Source: Stenotrophomonas maltophilia (GTDB lineage Bacteria; Pseudomonadota; Gammaproteobacteria; Xanthomonadales; Xanthomonadaceae). From it: 64,000 bases of DNA. The DNA lies in assembly GCF_002205165.1 (NCBI RefSeq), contig NZ_NIVS01000001.1, positions 1-64,000 of the forward strand, given 5' to 3'. The position numbers and the translations under genes are program-made. The notes beneath the pieces were generated by a model that was not told the DNA's origin, did not search any database, and saw only the letters and a list, made by a program, of their open reading frames with translations. This document shows, in pieces, positions 24,441 to 33,618 of this stretch (the first letter of the stretch is position 1; every line of letters starts with the position of its first letter).

Positions 24441-27020
24441 GTGTCTCTGCAACGTCTGCTCTCTCCCATCGCCTGGTTGGCGCTGGTGCTGTGCCTGTCC
24501 GCTGCGCCTGCGTCCGCGCAGAGCGCGTATTTCTTCCCGGCCGGTGGTGACTTCGATCCCGCCGTGCCGACCCCGCAGCAGTTCCTTGGCTATGAGATCG
24601 GCAGCCGCTACACGCGGCACGATCAGCTGGTGGCCTATTTCAACGAACTGGCCAGGCACTCCGACAAGATCAAGGTCGAGGAGATCGGCCGCAGTTACGA
24701 GGGCCGCCCGCTGCTGATCGCCACGGTGACCTCGGCGCAGAACCTGCAGAACCTGGAGGCGCTGCGGCGCCAGCACGTCACCCTGATCGATCCGGCGCAG
24801 CCGCTCGCGGCCGCCGGCAGCAGCCCGGTGGTGGTGTGGCTGGGCTACAGCGTGCACGGCAATGAAACCTCCAGTGGTGAAGCGGCGATGCTGACTGCCT
24901 ACTACCTGGTCGCCAACCGCAGCGCGGAGACCGCGCAGTGGCTGCAGCAGGCGGTGGTGCTGTTCGATCCGGCGCAGAATCCGGACGGGCGCGACCGCGC
25001 GGCGAGCTGGCACAACGCGTACGCGTCCTCGCCGGCCTCGGCCGATCCGGCCGACAAAGAACATGTCGAACCGTTCCCGCAGGGCCGCACCAATCACTAC
25101 TTCACCGACCTCAACCGCGACTGGCTGGCGCTGACCCAGCAGGACACGCGGCCGAAGATCGCGTATTTCCATCAGTGGTATCCCAACGTCCAGATCGACT
25201 TCCACGAGATGGGCAAGGACAGCACCTACTACTTCGAACCGTCGCCGGCGAGCATGCACAGCCCGCTGATTCCGGCCTCGTCGTATGCGTTCAACAAGAC
25301 CCTGGCGAAGTACCACGCACAGTCGTTGGATGCGCTGGGCTCGCTGTACTACACCGGGGAGAATTTCGACAACTTCTCGCCGGTCTACGGCTCGACCTAC
25401 CCGGACTTCCACGGTGCAGTGGGTGTGACCGTGGAGCAGGCCAGCTCGCGCGGCCGCGTGCAGGAATCGGTCAACGGCCTGCTGACCTTCGGCTTCACCA
25501 TCCGCAACCAGGTAGCCACCGGGCTGGGCACGGTGCGCGGCGCGGTCACCGAGCGCGACGGGTTGCTCAAGCTGCAGAAGGAGTTCTTCCAGTCCGCGTT
25601 GAAGCAGGCCAACCAGCAGCCGGTAAAGTCGTTCGTGTTCGGCGATGCGGCCGATCCGGGCCTGACCCAGCGCCTGCTGGATCTGCTGCTGCAGCACCAG
25701 ATCACCGTGCAGGCACTGAGCGCCCCGGTGACTGTGGAGGGGCAGCGTTTCGAGCCGGGCAGCGCCTACGTGGTGCAGGCGGCGCAGCCGCAGTTCCGTC
25801 TCGTGCATTCGATCTTTGCCGACACCCCACCGATCAAGGGCGATGTGTTCTACGGCAGTACCTCCTATGCGATCGCGCCGGCCTACGGCATCGCGTTCGC
25901 TGCCAGCCGCAGCCGGATTGCCGGTGGCGAGCGCGTCGCCAGTGTGCCGGCCGCCAACGGTGGCGTGGTCGGTGGCCAGGCCGGCTACGCCTACGTGTTC
26001 GATTGGCGCGATTACAACGCCAGCCGCGCGCTGTATGCGCTGCAGGCCAAGGGCCTGCTGACCCGCGCCGCGTTCCAGCCGTTCACCGCAACCACCGCGC
26101 AGGGCGAGCAATCGTTCGGCTACGGCAGCGTGGTCGTGCCGGTGGCTGGCCAGCCGCTGGCCGGTGCCGACCTGCTCGCCGCGGTCGACGCGGCCGCGCG
26201 CAGCAGTGGCGTGCACATCCAGGCGCTGTCCAGTGGGCAGAGCCGCGGTGGCATCGACCTGGGCAGCGACAGCGTCAAGGCGCTGCGAAAGCCGGCGGTC
26301 GCACTGGTGATGGGCGAGGGGGTCAGTGCCACCGAGATCGGCTCGGCATGGTTCCTGCTTGATCAGCACCTGCAGTTGCCGGCCAGCAAGATCGACCCTG
26401 CCCAGCTGGGCAAGATCGCCCTGGATCGCTACACCACGATCGTCCTGGCCGGTGGCACCTATGCCGGCGTGGACGCGACCGCCGTGGCGGCGCTCAAGCG
26501 CTGGATCAACGCCGGGGGCTCGCTGATCACCTACGGCACTGCCGCGCGCTGGGCGATCGAGCAGAAGCTCAGCGACGAAGTGCTGGGGCCGGAGGAAAAG
26601 GAGCCGGAGGCAGCACGACGTGCGTTCGGCGACCAGCGCGATATCGCCGCGATCGAGCGCGTGAGTGGCAACATCCTCAGCGCGGATGTGGACACTACCC
26701 ATCCGCTGGGCTTCGGCGTGCCGCGCCGGCAGCTGGCGGTGAACAAGGAGAACGGCCTGAGCTTCCAGCCCAGCCGCAACCCGTTCTCCACGGTGGTGCG
26801 CATCGACGAGACGCCGAAGGTCAACGGTTACCTCTCCGAACGCAACCGCAGCCGGGTCGCCGGTGCTGCCTGGCTGCTGGTGTCGCCGCAGGGGCAGGGC
26901 AATGTGGTGCTGTTCGCCGACGACCCGGCCCACCGCAAGTACTGGCATGGCACCGAGCGCCTGCTGTTGAACGCGATCTTCTTCGGCAACCAGCTCAACC
27001 CGACCAAGCCGCGCGGCTGA
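24441..27020 (+). CDS. Exported M14-family zinc carboxypeptidase-like protein
   Basis: An 859-residue protein from a GTG start with GGGGA about 8 bases upstream. Signal peptide about 1-27 (LSAAPASAQ). The M14 domain carries zinc ligands in YSVHGNETSSGE (HxxE) and a third His at DFHEMG, with NPDGRDR and FTDLNRDW as family motifs. A long C-terminal region (about 420-859) includes a Rossmann-like segment (TTIVLAGGTYAG, WINAGGSLITYG). It is paired with the receptor upstream: a likely route is peptide import followed by periplasmic trimming. The catalytic Glu was not placed with certainty. Confidence 0.88.
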   Translation: MSLQRLLSPIAWLALVLCLSAAPASAQSAYFFPAGGDFDPAVPTPQQFLGYEIGSRYTRHDQLVAYFNELARHSDKIKVEEIGRSYEGRPLLIATVTSAQNLQNLEALRRQHVTLIDPAQPLAAAGSSPVVVWLGYSVHGNETSSGEAAMLTAYYLVANRSAETAQWLQQAVVLFDPAQNPDGRDRAASWHNAYASSPASADPADKEHVEPFPQGRTNHYFTDLNRDWLALTQQDTRPKIAYFHQWYPNVQIDFHEMGKDSTYYFEPSPASMHSPLIPASSYAFNKTLAKYHAQSLDALGSLYYTGENFDNFSPVYGSTYPDFHGAVGVTVEQASSRGRVQESVNGLLTFGFTIRNQVATGLGTVRGAVTERDGLLKLQKEFFQSALKQANQQPVKSFVFGDAADPGLTQRLLDLLLQHQITVQALSAPVTVEGQRFEPGSAYVVQAAQPQFRLVHSIFADTPPIKGDVFYGSTSYAIAPAYGIAFAASRSRIAGGERVASVPAANGGVVGGQAGYAYVFDWRDYNASRALYALQAKGLLTRAAFQPFTATTAQGEQSFGYGSVVVPVAGQPLAGADLLAAVDAAARSSGVHIQALSSGQSRGGIDLGSDSVKALRKPAVALVMGEGVSATEIGSAWFLLDQHLQLPASKIDPAQLGKIALDRYTTIVLAGGTYAGVDATAVAALKRWINAGGSLITYGTAARWAIEQKLSDEVLGPEEKEPEAARRAFGDQRDIAAIERVSGNILSADVDTTHPLGFGVPRRQLAVNKENGLSFQPSRNPFSTVVRIDETPKVNGYLSERNRSRVAGAAWLLVSPQGQGNVVLFADDPAHRKYWHGTERLLLNAIFFGNQLNPTKPRG

Positions 27021-27030
27021 GGGGTCGGAT

Positions 27031-27064
27031 CCGGAAACAGCCGACCCAGGTCGGCTGTTTCCGG
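27031..27064 (+). terminator. Strong hairpin after the M14 peptidase gene
   Basis: CCGGAAACAGCCGACC (27031-27046) and GGTCGGCTGTTTCCGG (27049-27064) form a perfect 16-base stem with a 2-base loop, followed by TTGTTGG. It separates the receptor/peptidase unit from the Fur-controlled operon. Confidence 0.75.
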
Positions 27065-27105
27065 TTGTTGGACACCCATCACACCCCCCCCTGTGAAAAT
27101 TCCGT

Positions 27106-27135
27106 ATTGCGAATCATTCGCAATACGCATACGAT
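27106..27135 (+). promoter_or_regulatory. Sigma-70 promoter overlapped by a Fur box
   Basis: ATTGCGAATCATTCGCAAT (27106-27124) is a perfect 19-base palindrome with 9-base arms around one central base and matches the Fur-box pattern GAATCATTC. It overlaps a promoter: TTGCGA (27107-27112) as -35, a 17-base spacer, and TACGAT (27130-27135) as -10. Fur binding here would block RNA polymerase when iron is plentiful. Confidence 0.82.
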
Positions 27136-27178
27136 GGCGCCCGCCGGGATCGCCCGGTCCCGGCCGCGAGAGTCCATC

Positions 27179-27298
27179 ATGTCGTTCCGCCCGATCGCTG
27201 CGTTGTTGCTGGCCGCGCTCTACGCGAGCCTGGACCGGACCGCCACCCCGATGTCCGAAGGCGCCGACACATTGAGCGTCCGCGTTTTCGAACCGTAA
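27179..27298 (+). CDS. Small 39-residue hydrophobic protein, first ORF of the haem operon
   Basis: ATG at 27179 opens 39 codons, about 37 bases after the expected transcription start. The N-terminus (SFRPIAALLLAALYASL) is hydrophobic, a likely membrane segment or signal, followed by a polar tail ending VRVFEP. It does not match HemP, the usual small protein in haem operons. It lies between the Fur box and the EF-hand gene, so it should be iron-controlled if translated. Whether it is a real protein or a leader is open. Confidence 0.5.
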   Translation: MSFRPIAALLLAALYASLDRTATPMSEGADTLSVRVFEP

Positions 27299-27323
27299 CC
27301 GTCCTTTCTCCAGGGGAACCACC

Positions 27324-28175
27324 ATGAAAATCGTCCCGCTCACCGCGGCCGTGCTGGCGCTGGTGCTGGCGCCGGCCGCCCATGCGCAGCCGGCCAACAA
27401 GGCCACCACTGTTTCGCCGACCGCCGCCGCCTTCCTGGCGCAGTTCGCCACCGAAGGCAACGACAGCGTCAGCTGGGCCCAGTTCGAGGCTTTCCGCAAG
27501 CAGCGCTACGCCGACACCGACCGCAACCAGGACGGCCATGTCGACGAACAGGAATACGTCGACGAATACCTGCAGCGCTTCGACGTGCGGCTGGCCGATG
27601 CACGCGCCGGCCACCTGCGCCAGACCGACACCCGTTTCAAGGCACTGGACCGCGACGGCAATGGGGCGATCAGCCGCGCCGAATACGACGCCGCTGGCGA
27701 ACGCACCTGGGCCGGCTACGAGCGGTCGCAGAACGCCACGCAGGAGACTGCTGCGGCGTCCTCGCGCGATCCGCTGAAGATGCCGACCTCGCATACCGCC
27801 AATGGCATGTTGGACCTGTACGACCGCAACAAGGATGGCGCGGTGGATCGCGAGGAGTTCGACGCGGTGCGCGCAGCGAGCTTCGCCGCCACCGACACCG
27901 ACGGCAACGGCACGCTGTCGCTGGCCGAGTACACCGCCGAATTCGAAGGCCGCCTGGACCAGCAGCGCCAGCGCGTGCGCGCCGATGCCGAGCGCCAGGC
28001 ACGCGTGCGCTTCGCCTCGCTGGACAAGAACACCGATGGCCGCATGACGTTCGCCGAGTACCAGCTCTCGGGCAAGCGCATGTTCGACCGTGCCGACAGC
28101 AATGGCGATGGCGTCGTCGACGCACGCGATCCCGAGCCGATCGCCGGCGCGCACTCGGCCAACGGCAACCGCTAG
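27324..28175 (+). CDS. Exported protein with six EF-hand-like loops
   Basis: A 283-residue protein with signal peptide 1-22 (LVLAPAAHA). EF-hand loops appear in order as DTDRNQDGHVDEQEY, DRDGNGAISRAEY, DRNKDGAVDREEF, DTDGNGTLSLAEY, DKNTDGRMTFAEY and DSNGDGVVDARD, each with Asp/Asn at the binding positions and a Gly in the middle. It should bind several calcium ions in the periplasm or outside the cell. A GGGGA ribosome site precedes the ATG. It sits between the Fur box and the haem receptor in one apparent operon, an uncommon partner for haem uptake. Its role there is unknown. Confidence 0.88.
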   Translation: MKIVPLTAAVLALVLAPAAHAQPANKATTVSPTAAAFLAQFATEGNDSVSWAQFEAFRKQRYADTDRNQDGHVDEQEYVDEYLQRFDVRLADARAGHLRQTDTRFKALDRDGNGAISRAEYDAAGERTWAGYERSQNATQETAAASSRDPLKMPTSHTANGMLDLYDRNKDGAVDREEFDAVRAASFAATDTDGNGTLSLAEYTAEFEGRLDQQRQRVRADAERQARVRFASLDKNTDGRMTFAEYQLSGKRMFDRADSNGDGVVDARDPEPIAGAHSANGNR

Positions 28176-28352
28176 CGCCCCGGACGTGCCGCGCACGTCC
28201 CACGTATCAGCCAACGATGAATCCGGCGCGTGGTTTCCCGCGCGCCCTCGCGCCTCCCAGCCCCGCTCGATCCACCGATCGCCGCAGCCAGGAACGGCCC
28301 GCCGCCACCGCGGCGTTCACGCCATTCCCTTTCCCTCCTGCGGAGTCTGATC

Positions 28353-30656
28353 ATGAAGTCGTCCCTCACCCTGCTGGCCATGGCGGTCGCCGCCAGCCTG
28401 TCCTTCACCGTGCACGCTGAAACCGCTGCCGACGCCAGCACGCTCGATACCGTGCGCGTGCAGGCCGAGCGCGCCAAGAAAACACGCTCGGCCAACCAGA
28501 ACGTCACCGTGCTGACCGCGGCCGATCTCGACAACGAGATGGCCAACACGATGGAAGAAGCGATCCGCTACATCCCCGGCGTCAGCATCGTGGACATGGG
28601 CCGCTTCGGCGACAACGGCTTCAACATCCGCGGCCTGGAAAGCGACCGCGTGGCGATCACCGTCGATGGCCTGAGCCTGGGCGAATCGGTGGAAACCGCG
28701 CGTTCCTACGAGTTCTTCCGCGGTGGCCGCGGCGATGTGGACATCGATACGCTCAAGAGCCTGGCCGTGATCAAGGGCGCCGACTCGATCAGCGCCGGCA
28801 GCGGTGCGCTCGGTGGCGCGGTGGTGTTCACCACCAAGGACCCGGCCGATTACCTCAAGCCCGCCGGCAACGACACCCACCTGGGCTTCAAGGCGGGGTA
28901 CTCCGGTGCCAACGACGAAACCATGGGCACGCTGACCTTCGCCAACCGCACCGGCATCGTGGAATCGATGCTGGTCTACACCCGCCGCGAAGGTCATGAA
29001 TCCGAGTCGTGGTACGACACCACGAACGACCGCATCGGGGTCGGCCGCCGCACGCCGGACCCGGTCGACAGCACGCGCGACAACCTGCTCGGCAAGCTCG
29101 ACCTGCAGCTGGACGACGCCAACACGCTGGGCTTCCTCTACGAGCGCGGCCGCGCCACCAACGATGTGGACAACCTGTCGCGTGTCTATGCGCCGGGTTA
29201 TCTGTCGCGCAAAGGCCATGACACCAACGACCGTGACCGCTACGGGGTGAACTACCAGTGGCGCGCCGACACCGCGCTGTTCGATACGCTGGATGCGCAG
29301 GTGGACCGCCAGGTCACTGACAGCCGTGGCATCACCACGATCGTGGCCGGCAGCGGCTGTCCCGGCGGCGCCACGCCGTGCCTGCGCAGCGAGAACCGCT
29401 CGACCAAGCAGACCCTGGACCGTGCCGCGGCCGACTTCAGCAAGGTGTTTGCCACCGCAGGCGCGCGCCATGATGTGGTCTACGGCCTGGCCTGGCAGCA
29501 GCGCGACATCGATTTCACCGCCGTCGATACGCGCTGGAATGCCGCCGGCGCCATCGCCTCGGTGGAGATCGATCCGCGCCAGGTACCCAAGACCGATGTG
29601 ACCGCCTGGAACCTGTACCTGCGCGACAGCGTGCAGCTGCTGGACGAACGGCTGACCCTCAGTGCCGGCGCACGCTATGACCGGTACGACTATTCGCCGC
29701 AGGTGGATGCCACCTTCGTGGATCGCACCGGCACCGTGCGCGATGTGAGCTTCGCTTCGCCGAGTTGGCAGGCCGGCGTCGAGTATCGCTTCCTGCCCGA
29801 CCATGCGCTGTGGGCGCAGGTGGGACGCGGCTTCCGTGCGCCGACCGTGGCGGACATGTATTCGCCGACCAGTGCGACGCAGGTGATCAACGCGCAGAAC
29901 GGCCAGCCGCTGCTGCTCAACGACACCGTGTCCAATCCGGACCTGGAGTCGGAAAAGAGCCTGAATCTCGAGTTCGGCTACCGCTGGAGCACCGATCGCG
30001 CGCAGCTCGGCCTGTCGGTGTTCCGCGACCGTTACGAGAACTTCATCGAATACACCAACCTGGTGCAGTCCGTACCCGGCGGCTTCCGCACCACCGCGAC
30101 CGGCCCGGTGCTGTATTCGCGCAACTACACGATGCCGACCAACGCCGGCGAAGTGACGGTCAAGGGCGTGGAACTGGAGGGCCGCTGGCAGGTCAATGAT
30201 GCATGGTCCTCGCGCCTGGCGGCCTCCTACAGCGAAGGCGAGAAGCGCAACGGCGACCCACTGGAGAGCATCGTGCCGGCCAGTGCCGTACTGGGCGTGC
30301 GCTACGCACCCTCGCCGGTGTGGAATGTCACGGCCAGCGTCACCCACGCCGTGGCCAAGAAGGCCAAGGACGCCTACACCACCGACGCCACCGGCAAGGT
30401 CACCACGCCGGCCTTCGTCGACAAGGCCGACGGCTACACCGTGCTGGATCTGTACGGCACCTGGAACGTCACTCCGCAGTGGAAGCTCAGTGCCGGCCTC
30501 TACAACCTGACCAACGAGGAGTACTACCTCTGGCAGCGCGTGCGCAACATCAACAAGGGCAGCAACACGCTCTACGGCTACGTCAACGATGAAGGCATCG
30601 GCCGTTACAGCGAGCCGGGCCGCAATGCGCGGATCACGGTGGCCTACAGCTTCTGA
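28353..30656 (+). CDS. TonB-dependent haem/haemoglobin receptor
   Basis: A 767-residue outer-membrane receptor of the haemoglobin/transferrin/lactoferrin group. Signal peptide 1-23 (SLSFTVHA), TonB box near LDTVRVQAE, plug with NIRGLESDRVAITVDG and IKGADSISAGSGALGGAV, and a barrel ending ITVAYSF. It has the FRAP motif (GRGFRAPTVADMY) and an NPDL motif (SNPDLESEKS), the pair that marks HmuR-type haem receptors. An upstream Fur box supports iron regulation. I use the ATG at 28353; the longer frame upstream lacks a signal. Confidence 0.92.
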   Translation: MKSSLTLLAMAVAASLSFTVHAETAADASTLDTVRVQAERAKKTRSANQNVTVLTAADLDNEMANTMEEAIRYIPGVSIVDMGRFGDNGFNIRGLESDRVAITVDGLSLGESVETARSYEFFRGGRGDVDIDTLKSLAVIKGADSISAGSGALGGAVVFTTKDPADYLKPAGNDTHLGFKAGYSGANDETMGTLTFANRTGIVESMLVYTRREGHESESWYDTTNDRIGVGRRTPDPVDSTRDNLLGKLDLQLDDANTLGFLYERGRATNDVDNLSRVYAPGYLSRKGHDTNDRDRYGVNYQWRADTALFDTLDAQVDRQVTDSRGITTIVAGSGCPGGATPCLRSENRSTKQTLDRAAADFSKVFATAGARHDVVYGLAWQQRDIDFTAVDTRWNAAGAIASVEIDPRQVPKTDVTAWNLYLRDSVQLLDERLTLSAGARYDRYDYSPQVDATFVDRTGTVRDVSFASPSWQAGVEYRFLPDHALWAQVGRGFRAPTVADMYSPTSATQVINAQNGQPLLLNDTVSNPDLESEKSLNLEFGYRWSTDRAQLGLSVFRDRYENFIEYTNLVQSVPGGFRTTATGPVLYSRNYTMPTNAGEVTVKGVELEGRWQVNDAWSSRLAASYSEGEKRNGDPLESIVPASAVLGVRYAPSPVWNVTASVTHAVAKKAKDAYTTDATGKVTTPAFVDKADGYTVLDLYGTWNVTPQWKLSAGLYNLTNEEYYLWQRVRNINKGSNTLYGYVNDEGIGRYSEPGRNARITVAYSF

Positions 30657-30685
30657 CGCAGGGGCGCCTACCCAGGGCCGGGCCG

Positions 30686-30710
30686 GTAGTGCCGGCCACT
30701 CACCGGCTCC
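30686..30710. repeat. REP/SMAG-like palindrome
   Basis: GTAG (30686-30689) then TGCCGG (30690-30695), a loop, and CCGGC (30703-30707). This is the GTAGTGCCGGCC form known from S. maltophilia repeats. It follows the haem receptor gene. Confidence 0.6.
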
Positions 30711-30720
30711 GTACACATAA

Positions 30721-30752
30721 AAAAAGGGCGACGCAGCTGCGTCGCCCTTTTT
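30721..30752. terminator. Bidirectional intrinsic terminator
   Basis: AAAAAGGGCGACGCAG / CTGCGTCGCCCTTTTT is a perfect 32-base palindrome. It gives a GC stem followed by a U-run on either strand, so it can end both the haem receptor and the convergent rhlE transcripts. Confidence 0.92.
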
Positions 30753-30776
30753 GCGTTTCAGCGATGCCCGAAGGAA

Positions 30777-32165
30777 TCAGCTGGCGCGACCGCCACCGCC
30801 GCCCTGGCTGCGGCCACCACCGCCACGGCGCTGGCCCTGCGGCTGGCCACCGCGCGGTGCACCGCGACCGGCGCCATCACGCTGACCGCCACCGGCCTTC
30901 TTCGGGCCGGCATGGGCGTGGCGCGGGGCCTCGGCGTGCGGACGACGCGCGTGCTTGCGCGGCGAACGATCGCCACCCGGCACTTCGGCCTTGCCCGGCG
31001 CGCTGTTGCCCCAGCGGATCGGGGTCTGCGGCTCGAAGCCCGGCACGTCGCGGATGTCCATGTCCTTGTCGAGCAGGCGCACGATCTGGCGCAGCAGCTT
31101 GGCTTCGTCCTGGGCCACCAGCGAAATCGCCTGGCCGGTCGAGCCGTTGCGGCCGGTACGGCCGATGCGGTGCACGTAATCCTCGGCCACCATCGGCAGG
31201 TCATAGTTGATGACCTTCGGCAGCTCGTTGATGTCGATACCGCGCGCAGCGATGTCGGTGGCCACCAGCACGGTCACGCGGCCGGCCTTGAAGTCACCCA
31301 GCGCACGCAGGCGCTGGCCCTGGCTCTTGTTGCCGTGGATCGCCGCGGTCTTGATGCCGGACTTGTCCAGGAACATGGCCAGCTTGTCGCAGCCGTGCTT
31401 GGTACGGCCGAACACCAGGGTCTGCTCACGGCTGTCCTGCGCCAGCAGGTGCAGCAGCAGTTCGCGCTTGCGCGCTCCATCGACCGGATGCACGCGGTGA
31501 GTAATGGTCTCGGCGACGGTGTTCTTCGGGGTCACCTGGATCTGCGCCGGATCGCGCATGAACTCCAGGGCCAGCTGCTTGATGCTCTCTTCGAAGGTAG
31601 CCGAGAACAGCAGGGTCTGGCGGTTCTGGCGCGGCAGCTTGGCGAGGATTTTCTTGATCGACGGCAGGAAGCCCATGTCGAGCATGCGGTCGGCTTCATC
31701 CAGAACCAGGATCTCGATGCCGGACAAGTCGACGCTGCGGCGCTCGATGTGATCGATCAGGCGGCCCGGGCAGGCGACCAGCAGGTCCACGCCACGGCGC
31801 AGCACGTCGAACTGGTTGCCCATGCCGACGCCGCCGTAGATGCACGCGCTCGGGATGCGCAGGTACTTGCTGTAACCGCGCAGGCTGTCATGCACCTGGG
31901 TGGCCAGTTCGCGGGTCGGGGCGAGCACCAGGGCGCGCGGCTTGCGCGGGCCGCTGACGGCCTGCGGGTTGGTGCCCAGGTGCTGCAGCAGCGGCAGGCC
32001 GAAGGCAGCGGTCTTGCCGGTGCCGGTCTGTGCGCCGGCCAGCAGGTCGCGGCCTTCCAGGGCGAGCGGGATGGCCTGCTCCTGGATCGGGGTGGGGGTA
32101 TCGTAGCCCTGCTCGGTCAACGCGCGCAGCAGGAACGGGGCAAGGCCCAAGGATTCAAAAGACAT
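30777..32165 (-). CDS. rhlE: DEAD-box RNA helicase RhlE
   Basis: A 462-residue ATP-dependent RNA helicase. Motifs in order: Q motif (PTPIQEQAIPL), I (AQTGTGKT), Ia (PTRELATQV), Ib (GG, CPGRL), II (DEAD in VLDEADRMLDMGF), III (SATF), IV, V (VATDIAARGID) and VI (HRIGRTGRNG). The tail (about 380-462) is basic and rich in Gly, Arg and His, as in RhlE proteins. I start at MSFESLGLAPF (32165) behind GGAG; the frame continues upstream without similarity. It probably remodels RNA in ribosome assembly and cold adaptation. A long leader precedes it. Confidence 0.94.
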   Translation of the reverse strand: MSFESLGLAPFLLRALTEQGYDTPTPIQEQAIPLALEGRDLLAGAQTGTGKTAAFGLPLLQHLGTNPQAVSGPRKPRALVLAPTRELATQVHDSLRGYSKYLRIPSACIYGGVGMGNQFDVLRRGVDLLVACPGRLIDHIERRSVDLSGIEILVLDEADRMLDMGFLPSIKKILAKLPRQNRQTLLFSATFEESIKQLALEFMRDPAQIQVTPKNTVAETITHRVHPVDGARKRELLLHLLAQDSREQTLVFGRTKHGCDKLAMFLDKSGIKTAAIHGNKSQGQRLRALGDFKAGRVTVLVATDIAARGIDINELPKVINYDLPMVAEDYVHRIGRTGRNGSTGQAISLVAQDEAKLLRQIVRLLDKDMDIRDVPGFEPQTPIRWGNSAPGKAEVPGGDRSPRKHARRPHAEAPRHAHAGPKKAGGGQRDGAGRGAPRGGQPQGQRRGGGGRSQGGGGGRAS

Positions 32166-32608
32166 CGGGTGGAAGCTCCAAAGACAAAGTAACGCCAGGC
32201 CGAATGGCCGGACGCGAGGCAGATCAATGTGATCGGCTGACTCGGAGCGTTCCCGTAAACCGCGCTGCGAGAATTGGGTGCAGTCGACGCGGTGCGAAGA
32301 CTGGAATGCATGACGAATGGCGTCGGAGTGGGGGCGGGCGACGGATCGTTGATCCATATCGCCGGCGATCCCGAAGGGAAACGGACGGCCGCTGCAGACC
32401 CGGATAGTCTAACGGATGTTTGAGACCCATACCAAATCCCCCTGTTCAGTTTGCAAGGAGGGGGAGGGGGCGGTAGCAAGGCCACGCGTGGCTGCTCCCG
32501 CGCCTGGGGCAATGCATTACGGTAAGGCGATGCGGCGGTGCAGCTGGTCGCCCCGCCAACCATTTGATTACACTTGAAACCTATTTTCGCGATCCCGGAT
32601 ACCCACCC
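32166..32608. other. Divergent intergenic region, long rhlE leader
   Basis: No gene is convincing in these 443 bases between rhlE (minus) and the FAH-family gene (plus). The rhlE side may be a long untranslated leader, as is common for DEAD-box helicase genes. A CGAATGGCCGG-like hairpin occurs near 32200 and purine-rich GGAGGGGGAGGGGG occurs near 32457-32470. No defined site was identified. Confidence 0.5.
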
Positions 32609-33598
32609 ATGAAGCTTGGTTCTTTGAAGGAAGGCGGCCGCGACGGCACCCTGATCGTGGTCTCGCGCGATCTGCGCCACGGCGTGCGCGCCACCGGCAT
32701 CGCCGCGACCCTGCAGCAGGCCCTGGAAGACTGGAGCCACCTGGCCCCGCGCCTGAACGCCCTGTACGAATCGCTGAACGATGGCGACGCCGATGGCGTG
32801 TTCGACATCGACCTGCAGGCGCTGGCCGCGCCGCTGCCGCGTTCCTATGAATTCGTCGACGGCAGCGCCTACCTGCCGCACGTGGCCCGCGTGCGCCGCG
32901 CCCGTGGCGCCGAAGTGCCGGAGAGCTTCTACACCGACCCGCTGATGTACCAGGCTACCAGCGCCGGCTTCTACGGCCCGCGCGATGCGGTCAAGGTGGT
33001 CAGTGAGGACTACGGCATCGATCTGGAAGCCGAGCTGGTGGTGATCACCGACGACGTGCCGATGGCGGTGAGCCCGGAGCAGGCCGCCGGCCATATCCAG
33101 CTGATCGGCCTGGTCAACGACGTCTCGCTGCGCAACCTGATCCCGGGTGAGCTGGCCAAGGGTTTCGGCTTCCTGCAGTCCAAGCCGCGCTCGGCGCTGT
33201 CGCCGGTGTTCGTCACCCCGGATGAGCTGGGTGACGCCTGGCAGGACAGCAAGGTCCACCTGCCGCTGGTCACGCATATCAACGGCACCTGGTTCGGTGC
33301 GCCGGAGGCGGGCGTGGACATGCAGTTCAACTTCGCCCAGCTGGTCGCCCATGCGGCCAAGACCCGCCCGCTGGGCGCCGGTGCAATCGTCGGCTCGGGC
33401 ACCATCGCCAACGAGGACACCAGCAAGGGCGCCTCCTGCTTCGCCGAACAGCGCACGGTGGAAACCCTGCGCGACGGCAAGCCGAGCACGCCGTTCATGT
33501 CCTTCGGCGACGTGGTGCGGATCGAGATGTTCGATGCGGCCGGTGAGAGCATCTTCGGTGCGATCGAGCAGCGCATCGAGCAGGCGGCCAAACCCTGA
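32609..33598 (+). CDS. Fumarylacetoacetate hydrolase family protein
   Basis: A 329-residue protein. The FAH domain shows in the acidic metal ligands of GIDLEAELVVITDD, the LIGLVNDVSLRNLIP strand, KPRSALSPVFVTPDELG and GAGAIVGSGTIANED. In the family these enzymes cleave carbon-carbon bonds of acylpyruvates. With maiA 20 bases downstream, it most likely performs the last step of tyrosine/homogentisate breakdown, splitting fumarylacetoacetate to fumarate and acetoacetate. The start at ATG 32609 gives the usual MKLGSL N-terminus. A fahA symbol is plausible but not certain, as this shorter bacterial type has several activities. Confidence 0.88.
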   Translation: MKLGSLKEGGRDGTLIVVSRDLRHGVRATGIAATLQQALEDWSHLAPRLNALYESLNDGDADGVFDIDLQALAAPLPRSYEFVDGSAYLPHVARVRRARGAEVPESFYTDPLMYQATSAGFYGPRDAVKVVSEDYGIDLEAELVVITDDVPMAVSPEQAAGHIQLIGLVNDVSLRNLIPGELAKGFGFLQSKPRSALSPVFVTPDELGDAWQDSKVHLPLVTHINGTWFGAPEAGVDMQFNFAQLVAHAAKTRPLGAGAIVGSGTIANEDTSKGASCFAEQRTVETLRDGKPSTPFMSFGDVVRIEMFDAAGESIFGAIEQRIEQAAKP

Positions 33599-33618
33599 GC
33601 GGCGCTGCGGAGACCGTC

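Noticed and set aside
21684..26948. A 1754-codon minus-strand open frame
   Set aside because: It lies antisense to the TonB receptor and M14 peptidase genes, which have clear signals and motifs. Long antisense frames are common in high-GC genomes.
27179..27298. HemP assignment for the 39-residue ORF
   Set aside because: The position fits, but the residues lack the conserved HemP pattern near the C-terminus.
28317..30716. A 799-codon minus-strand open frame
   Set aside because: Shadow of the haem receptor gene; composition is typical of antisense reading and no domain is visible.
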